Translations under genes and position numbers: made by a program | Notes under the pieces: generated by a model | What the model was told of the DNA's origin: nothing | Database searches by the model: none | What the model saw: the letters and a program-made list of their open reading frames with translations, nothing else | Shown here: positions 28,376 through 38,081 of the stretch, piece after piece | How positions within the stretch are numbered: the first letter of the stretch is position 1 | Layout of the letters: every line of letters starts with the position of its first letter | Assembly (NCBI RefSeq): GCF_002724055.1 | Contig: NZ_BDQY01000011.1 | Span: 34,536-98,535, forward strand | Origin: Tepidibacter mesophilus | Lineage (GTDB): Bacteria > Bacillota > Clostridia > Peptostreptococcales > Peptostreptococcaceae | Direction: 5' to 3' | Length of the DNA: 64,000 bases

Positions 28376-30097
28376 TTATAATTTGAATTTATCTACTATA
28401 TTTTTTAATGATTTTGCAATTTCTTCTAATTCATATGATGAATTAGTTATCTCTTCTATTATTGCTGCTTGTTGTTGTATAGATGCACTTATTTGCTGCG
28501 TAGAAGCACTTGATTGTTGTGTAACCGCTGATATCTCTTGAATCGATTCTACAACTATCTTTTTATCATCGTTTATCTTTTGTATATTATCTATTAAACT
28601 ATCAATTCGTGTAACTATATGAGTTATAGCTACAGTGATAGCTTCAAATTTTTCTTCAGTCATGTTAGATGTTTTTTCTGTGCTTAAAAATATTTCTTTT
28701 GAATCATGTATTTTTTCCTTAGTGCTGTGAATTTCTATTTTAATATTATTAATAGTATTCTCTATATTATCAACATTATCAGTTACTTGATCTGCTAATT
28801 TTCTTATTTCCTGTGCAACTATCCCAAATCCTTTACCAGCTTCACCAGCTCTTGCTGCTTCTATCATTGCATTTAAAGCCAATAAATTAGTTTGATCTGC
28901 AATAGATTTTATAGTTTCGGTTATTTCTTCTATTGATTTTGATTCATTATCAAGTACGTCAACTTGTGATACTACTTTTGATAATATAATAATGTTGTCA
29001 GATATTGATTTCTTCAATTCTACTATTGCTTTATTTCCTTCTTCATTTACTCTATTTATTTCATCTATATATTTTTCTATCTGATTAGAATTTTCTACTG
29101 TTATCTCTATATTTTTAGAAAGATTATCAAGTTGTAACACTGCATGCTCTGCATTTGTAGCTTGCTCTGATGATCCTTTTGCTAAATCATCTGTTGCATC
29201 TGAAATACCTTGAAATGTTGTTGAAGTATCTTTTATACTCTCATACATATTCTTTGCATTTTTCTCTACATTATTTGAGAAATCTTTTATACTCTGAATT
29301 ATATTTCTAATAGATTTTCTCATCTCAATTAAACCATCTATTGTATGTGACAGTTCATCTTTATTTTTAATTTTTTTTATTTTATAATGTAAATCTTCAT
29401 TAAATTGCAAATCGAAACCATTGGTATCTTCTAAACTTTTTGAAATAATTTTAAGCTTGTTATTTATATTCCTGCTTATAATATAAGCTAATAGAATGCT
29501 TATTATTATAATTATAATCATGTATATTATAAATATTTTTCTAAAACTATCATAAGTCGGAGTAGTATCTTTATGATCATTTTTGGCATTTTCTTCATTA
29601 TATGTTATTAATTTAGATGTTATATTTTGTATATTTTCAAACTTGTATAATGATTCTTCCAGCATAATTGTATTCGCTTCTTGTATTTTTAAGTATCTAC
29701 TCAATTCAATGACTTTATCACTTGTTTGTAAATACAATTCAACCTCTTTTTTTAATTTTTCTATTAATATCTTATCTTCTTCAAGATAAACAGTTTTCAT
29801 ATAAATTTCAAACTGTTTATATATATTACTTTTTATATTTTTCATTTCTTTTTCTACTTGTATTTTTTGATTTTTATCGTCAATGGATATATGTCTGTAT
29901 TCTTTTCCTCTATAGTCTGCTATCTCAGCATTTATTGAATTTGCACAGTTTAAACCAGTAAACCATAACTGCATCATTTCCTTAGAATTTTTATTTATGC
30001 TATCAATCGATTTTATCGAAAAAACACTTAATCCTATCATCATAGTAACAATCAATCCAAAGCATATAAATAACCTACTTTTTATGCTTAATCTCAT
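28376..30097 (-). CDS. Methyl-accepting chemotaxis protein
   Basis: 573 aa. Membrane segment near residues 10-30, a helical four-helix-bundle sensor (about 32-185), second membrane segment ([20 protein letters not shown]), HAMP, and a long cytoplasmic coiled coil. The hairpin tip, carrying [20 protein letters not shown] followed by [18 protein letters not shown], is the conserved CheA/CheW contact. Fits the flagellar genes elsewhere in the window. The ligand is unknown. Confidence 0.95.
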   Translation of the reverse strand: MRLSIKSRLFICFGLIVTMMIGLSVFSIKSIDSINKNSKEMMQLWFTGLNCANSINAEIADYRGKEYRHISIDDKNQKIQVEKEMKNIKSNIYKQFEIYMKTVYLEEDKILIEKLKKEVELYLQTSDKVIELSRYLKIQEANTIMLEESLYKFENIQNITSKLITYNEENAKNDHKDTTPTYDSFRKIFIIYMIIIIIISILLAYIISRNINNKLKIISKSLEDTNGFDLQFNEDLHYKIKKIKNKDELSHTIDGLIEMRKSIRNIIQSIKDFSNNVEKNAKNMYESIKDTSTTFQGISDATDDLAKGSSEQATNAEHAVLQLDNLSKNIEITVENSNQIEKYIDEINRVNEEGNKAIVELKKSISDNIIILSKVVSQVDVLDNESKSIEEITETIKSIADQTNLLALNAMIEAARAGEAGKGFGIVAQEIRKLADQVTDNVDNIENTINNIKIEIHSTKEKIHDSKEIFLSTEKTSNMTEEKFEAITVAITHIVTRIDSLIDNIQKINDDKKIVVESIQEISAVTQQSSASTQQISASIQQQAAIIEEITNSSYELEEIAKSLKNIVDKFKL

Positions 30098-30253
30098 TAT
30101 TCATTCACCCCTGTTGTCTATTTTTAAATATAATTATTAGCTTGTATCATTCTTTACTTCATTATATTCAAGGTTATTTTCTACGTGTTAATTATAATTT
30201 CTTGATTTAAGTTTCACTCTATGGGAATACTACTAAAAAAGGTGGTGATGTTT

Positions 30254-30562
30254 TTGAATATAAATAAGTCTATATCATGTCCAAACTGCAATAGTAAAGA
30301 TTTTTCATTAAAGTACGAAGCCAAATATGTTTATATCTATAAAATAGATACCAATAACATTGAATCTATAAATAAATCTTCTCATGTGCCTTTTTTATTT
30401 GATACAAGGGACAAAACGGACTCTAATCAATATATAGAATGTGAAAGTTGCAAAACTAAATATAAGTGCGACCTTGAACACGACCATGAGAAAATAGATT
30501 TTACTATACTTCAAAGAGCAATCCGCTCAGACCATATAGAAAAACCTGAATTTTTGGGGTAA
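30254..30562 (+). CDS. Small zinc-ribbon protein of unknown function
   Basis: 102 aa from a TTG at 30254, chosen because AAGGTGG lies 8 bases upstream; an ATG six bases earlier and another at 30221 are alternatives. CPNCNSKDF near the N-terminus and ECESCKTKYKC near residue 70 supply a CxxC...CxxC zinc ribbon. The rest is not recognised. Single gene followed by a symmetrical terminator. Confidence 0.6.
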   Translation: MNINKSISCPNCNSKDFSLKYEAKYVYIYKIDTNNIESINKSSHVPFLFDTRDKTDSNQYIECESCKTKYKCDLEHDHEKIDFTILQRAIRSDHIEKPEFLG

Positions 30563-30566
30563 ATAT

Positions 30567-30606
30567 AAAAGACATGTTAATTTATAATTAAACTAACATG
30601 TCTTTT
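30567..30606. terminator. Bidirectional intrinsic terminator
   Basis: AAAAGACATGTT and AACATGTCTTTT form a 12-bp stem between convergent genes, with A/T-rich flanks. Confidence 0.85.
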
Positions 30607-30750
30607 ACATTTATTTTTAGCATGACTTTTAATATCTTATTTTAATTTAATGTTAAATGAGTTATTAATTATATCTTTATCGTATTCAAACTCTAATCCA
30701 TACGAACTCTTCTCTTTCATAAATGAATCTTTTTCATCACTTCTTTGACT

Positions 30751-31068
30751 CTATTCATTATCATATGCCTGTAAGGCAACTGGAAGTGATGAGGTCACTA
30801 TATTCCCTACTGCTGGTAACCCTACTAATATGGCACTTATTATTTCTTCCCTACTTGCACCATTAGCCTTTGCTTGTTTTACATGAAATGGTATACCACT
30901 TTCCAGTCTAGTTGCTGCTAAAACTGATATATAAGCAAGAGTCTGTGTTTTCTTATCAAGAGCGCTTACTTTATCTAGCTTTTGTACTACTTCCATCCAT
31001 GCTTTTGAATACTCTGGCGCTTCATTCATAAATGTTTCAAATGCATTGCTAATCAAAGATTTATTCAT
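30751..31068 (-). CDS. Carboxymuconolactone decarboxylase (AhpD-like) family protein
   Basis: 105 aa from the ATG at 31068 (AGGAGG 10 bases upstream; the in-frame ATG at 31077 is too close). The CMD helical core is visible: DKKTQTLAYISVLAATRLES and GIPFHVKQAKANGASREEII. The CxxC found in peroxidase-active AhpD is missing, so a peroxidase role is doubtful. Beyond the TAG the same frame stays open for 37 more codons (to 30637). Confidence 0.8.
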   Translation of the reverse strand: MNKSLISNAFETFMNEAPEYSKAWMEVVQKLDKVSALDKKTQTLAYISVLAATRLESGIPFHVKQAKANGASREEIISAILVGLPAVGNIVTSSLPVALQAYDNE

Positions 31069-31167
31069 AATATACATACCTCCTTACAACAGTATGATAA
31101 CATTATATGTAATATTTTTAAATAATTGTATATGTTGAGTTAGATGTAATTCTAGCATAATAAACAA

Positions 31168-31190
31168 AAAAAGGCTATTAGCCTTTTTTA
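31168..31190 (-). terminator. Intrinsic terminator
   Basis: AAGGCT and AGCCTT around a 3-base loop, then TTTTTT on the minus strand, directly after the stop of the gene at 31191. Confidence 0.8.
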
Positions 31191-31502
31191 TTATCTATAA
31201 CAATAGTTATTGTTATAGTAATTTTTCTTTTTCCCTTTACTTTTTCTTGTTTCTATTAATCCTTCTATCTTATCAATATAATCTTCATCTTGTGCAATTC
31301 TTATTAAACTTGTTAGGTAATAAAAATTTGTACTCTTTGGTATTTTTTTGTTTACTACTAAATCAATAGCCATTTTTGCTGAGTTAAAATTTCTCAAATG
31401 TGTATGTCCATCACTAAAATCTTTTTTTGAATTGTAAATAACATATCCTTTCTTTATAGGAAATACCATAAACTCTTTCTTTTCATAAATTTTATTGAAC
31501 AT
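31191..31502 (-). CDS. Hypothetical basic protein
   Basis: 103 aa from the ATG at 31502, with AAAGGA 9 bases upstream; the frame opens at 31520. No family recognised. It has a beta-like N-terminal half (KEFMVFPIKKGYVIYNSKKD), a helical middle and a lysine/asparagine-rich tail (KGKKKNYYNNNYCYR). A phage-like or plasmid-like origin is possible but not shown. It has its own terminator. Confidence 0.6.
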   Translation of the reverse strand: MFNKIYEKKEFMVFPIKKGYVIYNSKKDFSDGHTHLRNFNSAKMAIDLVVNKKIPKSTNFYYLTSLIRIAQDEDYIDKIEGLIETRKSKGKKKNYYNNNYCYR

Positions 31503-31732
31503 ACTACTCATTCCTTTCAATTTTATTTTATAATAAGCAAAGCTTATATATTAAACTTTTATATTGAATGGTAATGGAGCTATTAATTATTAAGTTATAT
31601 ATTATTTTTTAATTAAAGTTTCGTCTTCACGTCCCTTATTTTATTGTATAACATTTAGCATTGCTTTATTGTAAATTAATTATTAAATCTATAATTTCAT
31701 ATTTATCTAAGAATTTCTTAAACTAATTTTTT

Positions 31733-32344
31733 CTAGCACTTTAACTCTTGTGACCATATAGGTATAAGTTTGAGTGCAACTTTCCCAAAAGCAGGGTCGA
31801 ACATAACACTTAGATTTTTTTCTATTTCTAATTTACAAAGCTGCCAATCCATAGCATCTTTATATGACCTTTTGCTAGTCATTGCATCTATAGAATCACA
31901 TATTGCTATTATTCTCGATCCCATTGGAATTTCTTTTCCTTTTATACCTATAGGATATCCTCTTCCATCCCATCTTTCATGATGGTGAAGTACTATTTTT
32001 GAAATTTCTTTTAACTCTTTTGAATCACCCAAAATATCATGACCTATAGTCGGATGGAGCTTTATTTTTTCCCATTCATCATCACTTAAATTTCCTGGTT
32101 TGTTTAATATTCCATCAGGAATCCCTATCTTACCAATGTCATGAAGATGTGCAGCTATATGAATTATTTCTCTTGTCCTTCCTCTAATTTCCAATTCTTT
32201 ACACATATCTTCAGCCATTTTAGCCACCCTATCTGAATGCCCTTTTGTATATATATCTTTTGCCTCTAAGGCTTTTATAAGGCTTTCTATTATATCATGG
32301 TAGAATTTTTTTCTTTTAAAATGTTTAATAAAATCTCTAAGCAT
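31733..32344 (-). CDS. HD-GYP domain phosphodiesterase
   Basis: 203 aa. The HD and GYP motifs are intact: KGHSDRVAKMAEDMC near residue 35, AAHLHDIGKIGIPDGIL near 68, and HHERWDGRGYPIGIKGKEIP near 118. Such proteins hydrolyse cyclic di-GMP. Only a short N-terminal helix precedes the domain, so it has no sensor of its own. A GGDEF gene starts divergently 200 bases away, a natural make/break pair. Confidence 0.93.
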   Translation of the reverse strand: MLRDFIKHFKRKKFYHDIIESLIKALEAKDIYTKGHSDRVAKMAEDMCKELEIRGRTREIIHIAAHLHDIGKIGIPDGILNKPGNLSDDEWEKIKLHPTIGHDILGDSKELKEISKIVLHHHERWDGRGYPIGIKGKEIPMGSRIIAICDSIDAMTSKRSYKDAMDWQLCKLEIEKNLSVMFDPAFGKVALKLIPIWSQELKC

Positions 32345-32477
32345 AAATTTTCACTTTCCCCCTTTATGTACAGTTGAAATTCATTATCAATTATACCATA
32401 TCTATTTTTACTTTTTCTTTATTTTTTTATAAAAACATTACAACTCTAAAATATTGTGTTATTTATTGGGATTTTAA

Positions 32478-32506
32478 TTGACAGGCAAATGAATTTTGTT
32501 TATCAT
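32478..32506 (+). promoter_or_regulatory. Sigma-A promoter of the GGDEF gene
   Basis: TTGACA (32478-32483) and TATCAT (32501-32506) with a 17-base spacer. Confidence 0.75.
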
Positions 32507-32512
32507 TATTAT

Positions 32513-32527
32513 TGATAATAATTATCA
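32513..32527 (+). promoter_or_regulatory. Fur box (7-1-7)
   Basis: TGATAATAATTATCA is a perfect match to the TGATAAT-N-ATTATCA Fur consensus. It starts six bases past the -10 element, so bound Fur would block initiation. Predicts induction of the GGDEF gene when iron is scarce. Confidence 0.75.
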
Positions 32528-32549
32528 TTAACGAAGGAGGTTTTATATT

Positions 32550-33641
32550 TTGTTTACATTTAAAGAAGATCAACCTTTAAAGATTAAAGTCTTTAAAGAA
32601 ATATATATGGGAATTAAAATAATGTCTTTATTTTTTGTGGTAATGTTAATAGTTTTTGTACCATTAGATAAGTATCTCAGATCTAAGTTGATACTTTTTT
32701 CATTTTTTTATTTTTCTTATATCGTATTAACTTGCTTCTTGTTTTTTAATGAAATAGAAAAATTCAATACATTCATTTCAATTTTTGATGCTATTTTTGC
32801 ATCACTTTTTATACATATATGCAAAGATAAATTTTATTCTTTTTTAACTATATCTTATATATACATAATGTTTGAAATACTCATTAACAAAAAAGGTCGT
32901 ATATTTTTTTATCCTTTTTTATTTACTGTTTTAGATTTTACCTTAATATATTTTTATCCTGAAAATTCTATAAATATTAATACTTTTTTTCATGTATTTT
33001 TTATGTATTTCTTTGCTTATATCTTCTCTTCTATAGTAAAAGAACAATTAGAGCTAGAAGATAAGCTGCATTTCTTATTCTCTAAGGTTGAGAATACAAA
33101 TAAAAGCTTAAGAAAAATGGTAGATATGGACTATCTTACTAATCTTTTTAACCATAAAAGTTTCTATTGTGCCTTTGATAGGGTATTAGATCATTACAAA
33201 AACTCAAAAATGGAGTTTTCACTTGCTCTTATGGATATAGATAATTTCAAAAGAGTGAATGATACATATGGTCATCTAGCTGGTGATTTTATTTTAAAAG
33301 AAAGCGCTACTATAATATCTAATATAGCTGGGAGTAAGCATATGGCTTTTAGATATGGAGGTGAGGAATTCGCACTTCTTTTAGAAGATACTTGTCTTCA
33401 CCCTTCTTATGTGATTTGTGAGGAAATAAGAAAGACTATTGAAAATCATATTTTTGTAGTAAATGGAGATTGTATCAAAATAACATTGAGCATAGGTCTT
33501 ATGTCTAGCTGTAATGAATTTGATATTTCTAACCCTAGTGAATTTATATCTAATACTGACAATCTCTTATACAAAGCCAAGAATTCTGGAAAAAACATAG
33601 TAATGATTGAAGATTTAGATAAGCTTTTAGATGTTATCTAA
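32550..33641 (+). CDS. Membrane diguanylate cyclase (GGDEF)
   Basis: 363 aa. Five or six hydrophobic segments occupy residues 20-170. The GGDEF domain follows: MDYLTNLFNHKSFYCAFDRV near 193, FSLALMDIDNFKRVNDTYGH near 228, and the active site FRYGGEEFALLL near 268 (GGEEF, an active variant). It makes c-di-GMP. Start is TTG with AAGGAGG 9 bases upstream. A Fur box and sigma-A promoter precede it. Confidence 0.92.
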   Translation: MFTFKEDQPLKIKVFKEIYMGIKIMSLFFVVMLIVFVPLDKYLRSKLILFSFFYFSYIVLTCFLFFNEIEKFNTFISIFDAIFASLFIHICKDKFYSFLTISYIYIMFEILINKKGRIFFYPFLFTVLDFTLIYFYPENSININTFFHVFFMYFFAYIFSSIVKEQLELEDKLHFLFSKVENTNKSLRKMVDMDYLTNLFNHKSFYCAFDRVLDHYKNSKMEFSLALMDIDNFKRVNDTYGHLAGDFILKESATIISNIAGSKHMAFRYGGEEFALLLEDTCLHPSYVICEEIRKTIENHIFVVNGDCIKITLSIGLMSSCNEFDISNPSEFISNTDNLLYKAKNSGKNIVMIEDLDKLLDVI

Positions 33642-33766
33642 ATATAAAACTTCCTATATCTTAGCAGAAAATTTTATAATAAATAAGCAGTTTTAATTTG
33701 GTAAAATTCGTTGTCATTTGTCGAGTAACAATATAAAATCTATATATATTGAATCGAGGTGAAATG

Positions 33767-34696
33767 ATGAAAATCGAAAGATTGTTAGGGATATTATTTT
33801 ATATAATAAATAGAAATAATGTTAGTGCAAATAATTTAGCTGAACATTTTGATGTTTCTCGAAGAACAATTATTCGTGATATAAATACATTGACATTAGC
33901 AGGGATTCCAATTTATTCTGAAACAGGCTCTAAAGGCGGCTATTCAATTAATCGTGATTATAAGTTAAATGAAAAAATAATTGATGATGCTAACTCTGAA
34001 TATATTTTACTTGCTTTACAAAGCTTGAAAAGTGTTTATGGTGAAAGAAAAGTTCATGAAACATATGAAAAAGTAAAACATATATATTCTGATAAAAATA
34101 ATAATCCTGCAATAAATATTGATTTTTCTATAGTAAATGAGAACAGAAATATAATTTACTATATTTCTATGTTAAAAGAAGCCATCCAACATAATAAAAC
34201 AGTCTTATTCCAATACACTAGCCTCAATAGTAATACTCGAATAGTTAAATGCAATATCATACATGTTCTCTATAAATGGTACTCTTGGTATGCTTTTGCT
34301 TATGATTTAGAAAAAAGTGATTTTCGCATGTTTAAGATAGTAAGAATGAGAAAGTTAGAAATAAGTGAAGATTATTTTGATAATGATTATGATGTAACAA
34401 AGTTACTTGATTATTATGAAGAAAAAAGAGATAAGCACAATATATATGTTACTATTGAATATTCTAAAGAAATCGACACTTTGATTAATGAATATTTTCA
34501 TGGTGATGTTATAAATGTGTCGGAAACATCTGTAGTTAAAAAGGTTACTATAAAAGAAAATGACTTTATTATGTTTTCTATAATTTTAGGTTTTGGAGAA
34601 AAAATCAAAGTTCTTTCGCCTTTATCATACCAGCAAAGAATTAAGGAACATTTGAAAAATACTTTAATAAAAAATTACGATAACAGTGACATATAG
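33767..34696 (+). CDS. WYL domain transcriptional regulator
   Basis: 309 aa from the ATG at 33767 with GAGGTG upstream; the frame opens at 33749. An N-terminal HTH (NNVSANNLAEHFDVSRRTII then RDINTLTLAGIPIYSETGSKGGY) is the DeoR/HTH_11 type, and residues about 140-230 form the WYL domain (WYSWYAFAYDLEKSDFRMFK). The ligand is unknown. The DJ-1 gene lies 53 bases on after a terminator and is the likely target or partner. Confidence 0.9.
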   Translation: MKIERLLGILFYIINRNNVSANNLAEHFDVSRRTIIRDINTLTLAGIPIYSETGSKGGYSINRDYKLNEKIIDDANSEYILLALQSLKSVYGERKVHETYEKVKHIYSDKNNNPAINIDFSIVNENRNIIYYISMLKEAIQHNKTVLFQYTSLNSNTRIVKCNIIHVLYKWYSWYAFAYDLEKSDFRMFKIVRMRKLEISEDYFDNDYDVTKLLDYYEEKRDKHNIYVTIEYSKEIDTLINEYFHGDVINVSETSVVKKVTIKENDFIMFSIILGFGEKIKVLSPLSYQQRIKEHLKNTLIKNYDNSDI

Positions 34697-34712
34697 GTGT
34701 CACTGTTTTTAT
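34683..34712 (+). terminator. Intrinsic terminator between WYL and DJ-1 genes
   Basis: ACAGTGAC and GTCACTGT form an 8-bp stem followed by TTTTTAT; it begins inside the last WYL codons. It may be partial, as the next gene lacks an obvious promoter. Confidence 0.75.
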
Positions 34713-34749
34713 GTTACAATGTTTTTAAATTAATTTAAGGAGGAACAAA

Positions 34750-35376
34750 ATGAAGAAAATTATATATCTTTACATTTTAGAATCTATGGCTGAATGGGAA
34801 GTTGGCTATATTCTACAAGCTATCAGTATGGAATCTATGTTAAAAAAACAAAATAGAGAATTTGTAATTAAAACTGTTAGTACTAGTAAGAACCCAATAC
34901 AAACAATCGGTGGATTAACTATCACTCCAGACTGTCTATTAGATGAAATAGATGAAAATAATATGGTTGCCTTGCTTTTACCTGGTGCAGAAACATGGAA
35001 TCACAAAGAAAATAATCATATTTTGCAAAAAGCCTTATCATATATAGCTAAGGGAATTCTTGTAGGCGCTATATGTGGAGCAACGCTTGCTTTGGCCGAT
35101 TTAAAAGTTTTAGACAAATTCAAGCATACAAGCAATTCTTTAGATTACCTAACATTGTTTTCAAAACAATATAGTGGTAAGGAATTATATGTTGATTCTC
35201 CAGCTTTTGCAGATTGTAACTTGATAACTGCAAGTTCAGCAGGGGGTTTGTTATGGGCCAAGCACATTATACAATATTTGAATGTTTTCCCTTGTGAGAT
35301 TATTGAATCATGGTACAACTATTATTCTACCGGTGATCCTAAATACTATACACAGCTTATTTCACAGAGTATTTAA
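34750..35376 (+). CDS. DJ-1/PfpI family protein
   Basis: 208 aa. The glutamine-amidotransferase-like fold is seen in NMVALLLPGAETWNHKENNH and the nucleophile elbow GAICGATLALADL (Cys near residue 112), followed by LITASSAGGLLWAKHI. Members include chaperones, glyoxalases and proteases; no function can be chosen. AAGGAGGAACAAA precedes the ATG. Often found next to WYL or AraC regulators. Confidence 0.88.
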   Translation: MKKIIYLYILESMAEWEVGYILQAISMESMLKKQNREFVIKTVSTSKNPIQTIGGLTITPDCLLDEIDENNMVALLLPGAETWNHKENNHILQKALSYIAKGILVGAICGATLALADLKVLDKFKHTSNSLDYLTLFSKQYSGKELYVDSPAFADCNLITASSAGGLLWAKHIIQYLNVFPCEIIESWYNYYSTGDPKYYTQLISQSI

Positions 35377-35469
35377 CCTAAGTCCCCTAATAAAAAAACT
35401 ATTAATTTATTCACTATTTTTTAGTGCTTTCTTTGAGATATTCTTGATTAAATAATCTAAATCTAAAAC

Positions 35470-35709
35470 CTACCACAATTTAAAGTAAATGCATTTGTGA
35501 TTTATAATAGTTAATCTAGGATTCATCTTAATAACAGAGATATTCAGACCTATTGCCCCACAATTATATACTATCAAAGATGGAATAGAAATTTTACGAA
35601 AAGCTCTATCAAATGTTTTATTTAAAAATTCTATTTCTTCTTTTGAAAAATCATACATAAGTAAAGTAGGTTGTATTTTTTTCGTTAATAAATAAAACTC
35701 ATGTTTCAT
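35470..35709 (-). CDS. Hypothetical short protein, possibly a remnant
   Basis: 79 aa with a weak ribosome site. Residues 20-38 look helical (FSKEEIEFLNKTFDRAFRK); the rest is not recognised. It sits alone in an AT-rich gap. It could be a decayed gene start. Confidence 0.35.
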   Translation of the reverse strand: MKHEFYLLTKKIQPTLLMYDFSKEEIEFLNKTFDRAFRKISIPSLIVYNCGAIGLNISVIKMNPRLTIINHKCIYFKLW

Positions 35710-35990
35710 CTTTCATTTGTTTTTTTAAATTTTCTGTTAATATTTCATATTATAACAGAATACACTTTAAAAATTTTACATATATCACAATCGACCTATT
35801 TTATGGCATATATAGTTACATACGTAGCCCAAATAATTTTGTTGGCATAAATTTATATTGCGTAATATAAAATAAGTCTTCTTACATCGCTATATTTTTT
35901 AAATTACAATAAGAGAAAACACTCGAAATATTCAGTAAATAATTGACTTAATTTCAATTAAATGGTAGCATTATGACTACAATATAAACT

Positions 35991-36000
35991 TCCACGTGGA
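35991..36000. promoter_or_regulatory. Perfect palindrome upstream of the clostripain-like gene
   Basis: TCCACGTGGA lies 63 bases before the start codon and downstream of TTGACT (35943) and possible -10 boxes. It may be an operator. The rest of the gap 35710-36062 shows nothing else. Confidence 0.35.
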
Positions 36001-36062
36001 ATATATAATTAAATTACAAGGTTTATATTCAAAAAATAAAATGAAATAAAGGATGATTGATA

Positions 36063-37646
36063 ATGATGAAAAAAAGAACAGTCGTATTAAGTCTAGTTTT
36101 GATGACATCTTTATTCTTTGCAAATCCTAATGTTATTAAGGCTGAAGAAGGGTTAAAATCAAATACACTTGAAAGCACAGCAGATCCTGTAATGGAATCA
36201 GTATATGAAAAACCTAATGAAACTCAAGTAGAAACACTAGATAGAAAACCTATTACAATTATGTATTATTGTGATGCAGATAATGACCTTGAATCAGACT
36301 TATTAAATGATGTCGAGGAAATTAAAAAAGGTATTACTAATGAAATTAATTTAGTAACTTTAATTGATAGAACTGAGGGATACACTTCCAACAAATCAGT
36401 TCTTGGAGAGGATTTTTCTGATACAAGATTATATGAAATAAATCCAAAAAAAGCGATAAGAATAAGTGGTGGAGAACAGTTTCCAGAAATAACTACAACT
36501 TCAACAAATTTTGAAGCAAATATGGGAGACGCTAATACATTAAAAAACTTTATTGATTTGTGTAAAGAGAAATATCCTGCTGATAAATATGTTTTAATTC
36601 TTGCAAATCACGGTGGTGGACCAAAAACAAATGATGAAGCTGAATCTCGCAGAGCAATCTGTTGGGATGAAACAAATGGAATGGATACTTTATATACAGG
36701 GGAAATTTCAGATGTACTAACAAAAGAACAATCTGTAGATGTTTTTGGTCTAGATGCTTGTTTTATGGGAAATGCAGAGTTTGCATATCAATTTCATAAA
36801 GGAAACGGTGGTTTTGAAGCTGATATAATGGTTGCTTGCGCTCCAACTGAGTGGGGTGATGGGTGGCAATATAATAAAATATTAGATAGACTTCAATCAA
36901 AAGATGGAGATAATGGTGAAGAGGACTTAACTTTGAAAGGAAAAGAAAAATATTATTCTCCTAAATCTGTAACTGCTGCTGAGATAGGTGGAATAATCAT
37001 AGAGGAGCAAAGAGATTCTTGCGAAGGTTCTATTACAGACCAAACACTGGCTTGTTACGATATGTCTAAAATAAAGGATGTTAAAGTTTCAGTAGATGCT
37101 TTAGCTCTAACTATTCAAGATAAAAAATTAGAAGTTGAAAATATAAGAGGAGAAATCAATAATCCTAAAATAATGTATTATTTTAATTCTGACAATAAAA
37201 GAGAACAATTAAATTATCCATTTTTTGATCTATATGATTTGGCAAAAAAAATAGAAGAAAATAAAAATTTAGAGAAGAATATTAAAGATAAAGCTCAATC
37301 AGTTATGGATGCAGTAGATGATATGGTTCTTTATTCATATGGTGGCAAGAACTATAAAGAATTTAAAGATGGTAAAAATGGATTATCTATATTTTTTCCT
37401 TCTGGAGAAAGTAAAATTTATATGAACCGCAAACTTTGTAAACAGTTCGAATTTCAATATTGGTATAGTCCTAATGATTTAACTGAGTACTTAGCACTTG
37501 GAGATAGTTGTTATGGAAAATTAAAATGGTGTCAAGATGGATTAAACCAAGAAATAAATAAAGTAGGTAACTGGTTTGAATTATTAGATAGTTGGTATGA
37601 TGACTCTAATGATTTACAGGGTGGATATAATCAGTATCAATGGTAA
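36063..37646 (+). CDS. Secreted clostripain-related cysteine protease (peptidase C11)
   Basis: 527 aa from the ATG at 36063 (AAAGGA nine bases upstream). Signal peptide KRTVVLSLVLMTSLFFANPN with cleavage near IKAEE. The C11 catalytic pair is visible: His in VLILANHGGGPK near residue 180 and Cys in VFGLDACFMGNAEFAYQF near 230. Clostripain relatives cut after Arg/Lys. Its 3' end is convergent with, and two bases from, the tnsA relic. Confidence 0.9.
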   Translation: MMKKRTVVLSLVLMTSLFFANPNVIKAEEGLKSNTLESTADPVMESVYEKPNETQVETLDRKPITIMYYCDADNDLESDLLNDVEEIKKGITNEINLVTLIDRTEGYTSNKSVLGEDFSDTRLYEINPKKAIRISGGEQFPEITTTSTNFEANMGDANTLKNFIDLCKEKYPADKYVLILANHGGGPKTNDEAESRRAICWDETNGMDTLYTGEISDVLTKEQSVDVFGLDACFMGNAEFAYQFHKGNGGFEADIMVACAPTEWGDGWQYNKILDRLQSKDGDNGEEDLTLKGKEKYYSPKSVTAAEIGGIIIEEQRDSCEGSITDQTLACYDMSKIKDVKVSVDALALTIQDKKLEVENIRGEINNPKIMYYFNSDNKREQLNYPFFDLYDLAKKIEENKNLEKNIKDKAQSVMDAVDDMVLYSYGGKNYKEFKDGKNGLSIFFPSGESKIYMNRKLCKQFEFQYWYSPNDLTEYLALGDSCYGKLKWCQDGLNQEINKVGNWFELLDSWYDDSNDLQGGYNQYQW

Positions 37647-37647
37647 A

Positions 37648-37776
37648 TCAGTTAAAGTATGGCACATGTTGAACTAAAATCCATGGCTTATATTCATTTC
37701 CTATTCTCTAACCTCTACCTTCTTTTACCAATTTTTCTATTTTACTTTCAGTTAGACTTCTTTTTATTTTTGCCAT
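37648..37776 (-). pseudogene. tnsA: TnsA N-terminal relic of a Tn7-like transposon
   Basis: From an ATG at 37776 with GAGGTG upstream the frame reads MAKIKRSLTESKIEKLVKEG then RG, a TAG, and RIGNEYKPWILVQHVPYFN before a final stop. This matches the TnsA endonuclease N-terminus of Firmicute Tn7-like elements, which I recall as running ESKIE..IKEGRGQG, then EYKPW and VP. The TAG replaces the expected CAG (Gln). The rest of tnsA, and tnsB-tnsE, are gone. The clostripain gene begins within two bases of its end. Confidence 0.7.
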
Positions 37777-37780
37777 AAAA

Positions 37781-37823
37781 AATCACCTCGTTTAGAATAA
37801 ATTTTGTCCTAAATGAGGTGATT
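37781..37823. repeat. 15-bp inverted repeat next to the tnsA relic
   Basis: AATCACCTCGTTTAG (37781-37795) and CTAAATGAGGTGATT (37809-37823) pair with one mismatch. It lies immediately before the relic's ATG and includes its ribosome site, suggesting an operator or a folded leader. Confidence 0.6.
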
Positions 37824-37886
37824 TTATCAAACTTTTTTTAAAACTACATAATTGTTGTTTTGTAAAAAAGTTTGATTACTTTTTAT
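37820..37886. repeat. Candidate Tn7-like end repeats, set 1
   Basis: Reading the minus strand from 37848: TGTAGTTTTAAAAAAAGTTT then GATAAAATC. A second unit in the other orientation starts at 37861: TGTAAAAAAGTTTGATTACT. Both contain AAAAAAGTTTGAT. The same unit recurs at 41056-41210. TnsB sites at Tn7 ends are repeated units of about this size; this reading is an inference. Confidence 0.45.
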
Positions 37887-38081
37887 ATAATTCTCTATAA
37901 TACAGTTTTTGTAATTATTTACATTTTGTTCATTATTGAAAGTAAAATTCGTCCGAATCAAATATTTCTATAGTTTCAGTAATCTTTGAAATGCTTGTAA
38001 AGCTACTTCTATCCCGTTAGCTATTTTTAATATTCCTTGTTTCGGTTCTATTCTAAATTACTAAAAATTATCTATATACTA

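Noticed and set aside
36001..36056. Prophage or integrative element around 30-37 kb
   Set aside because: Many accessory single genes, but no integrase, phage structural genes or attachment repeats were seen.
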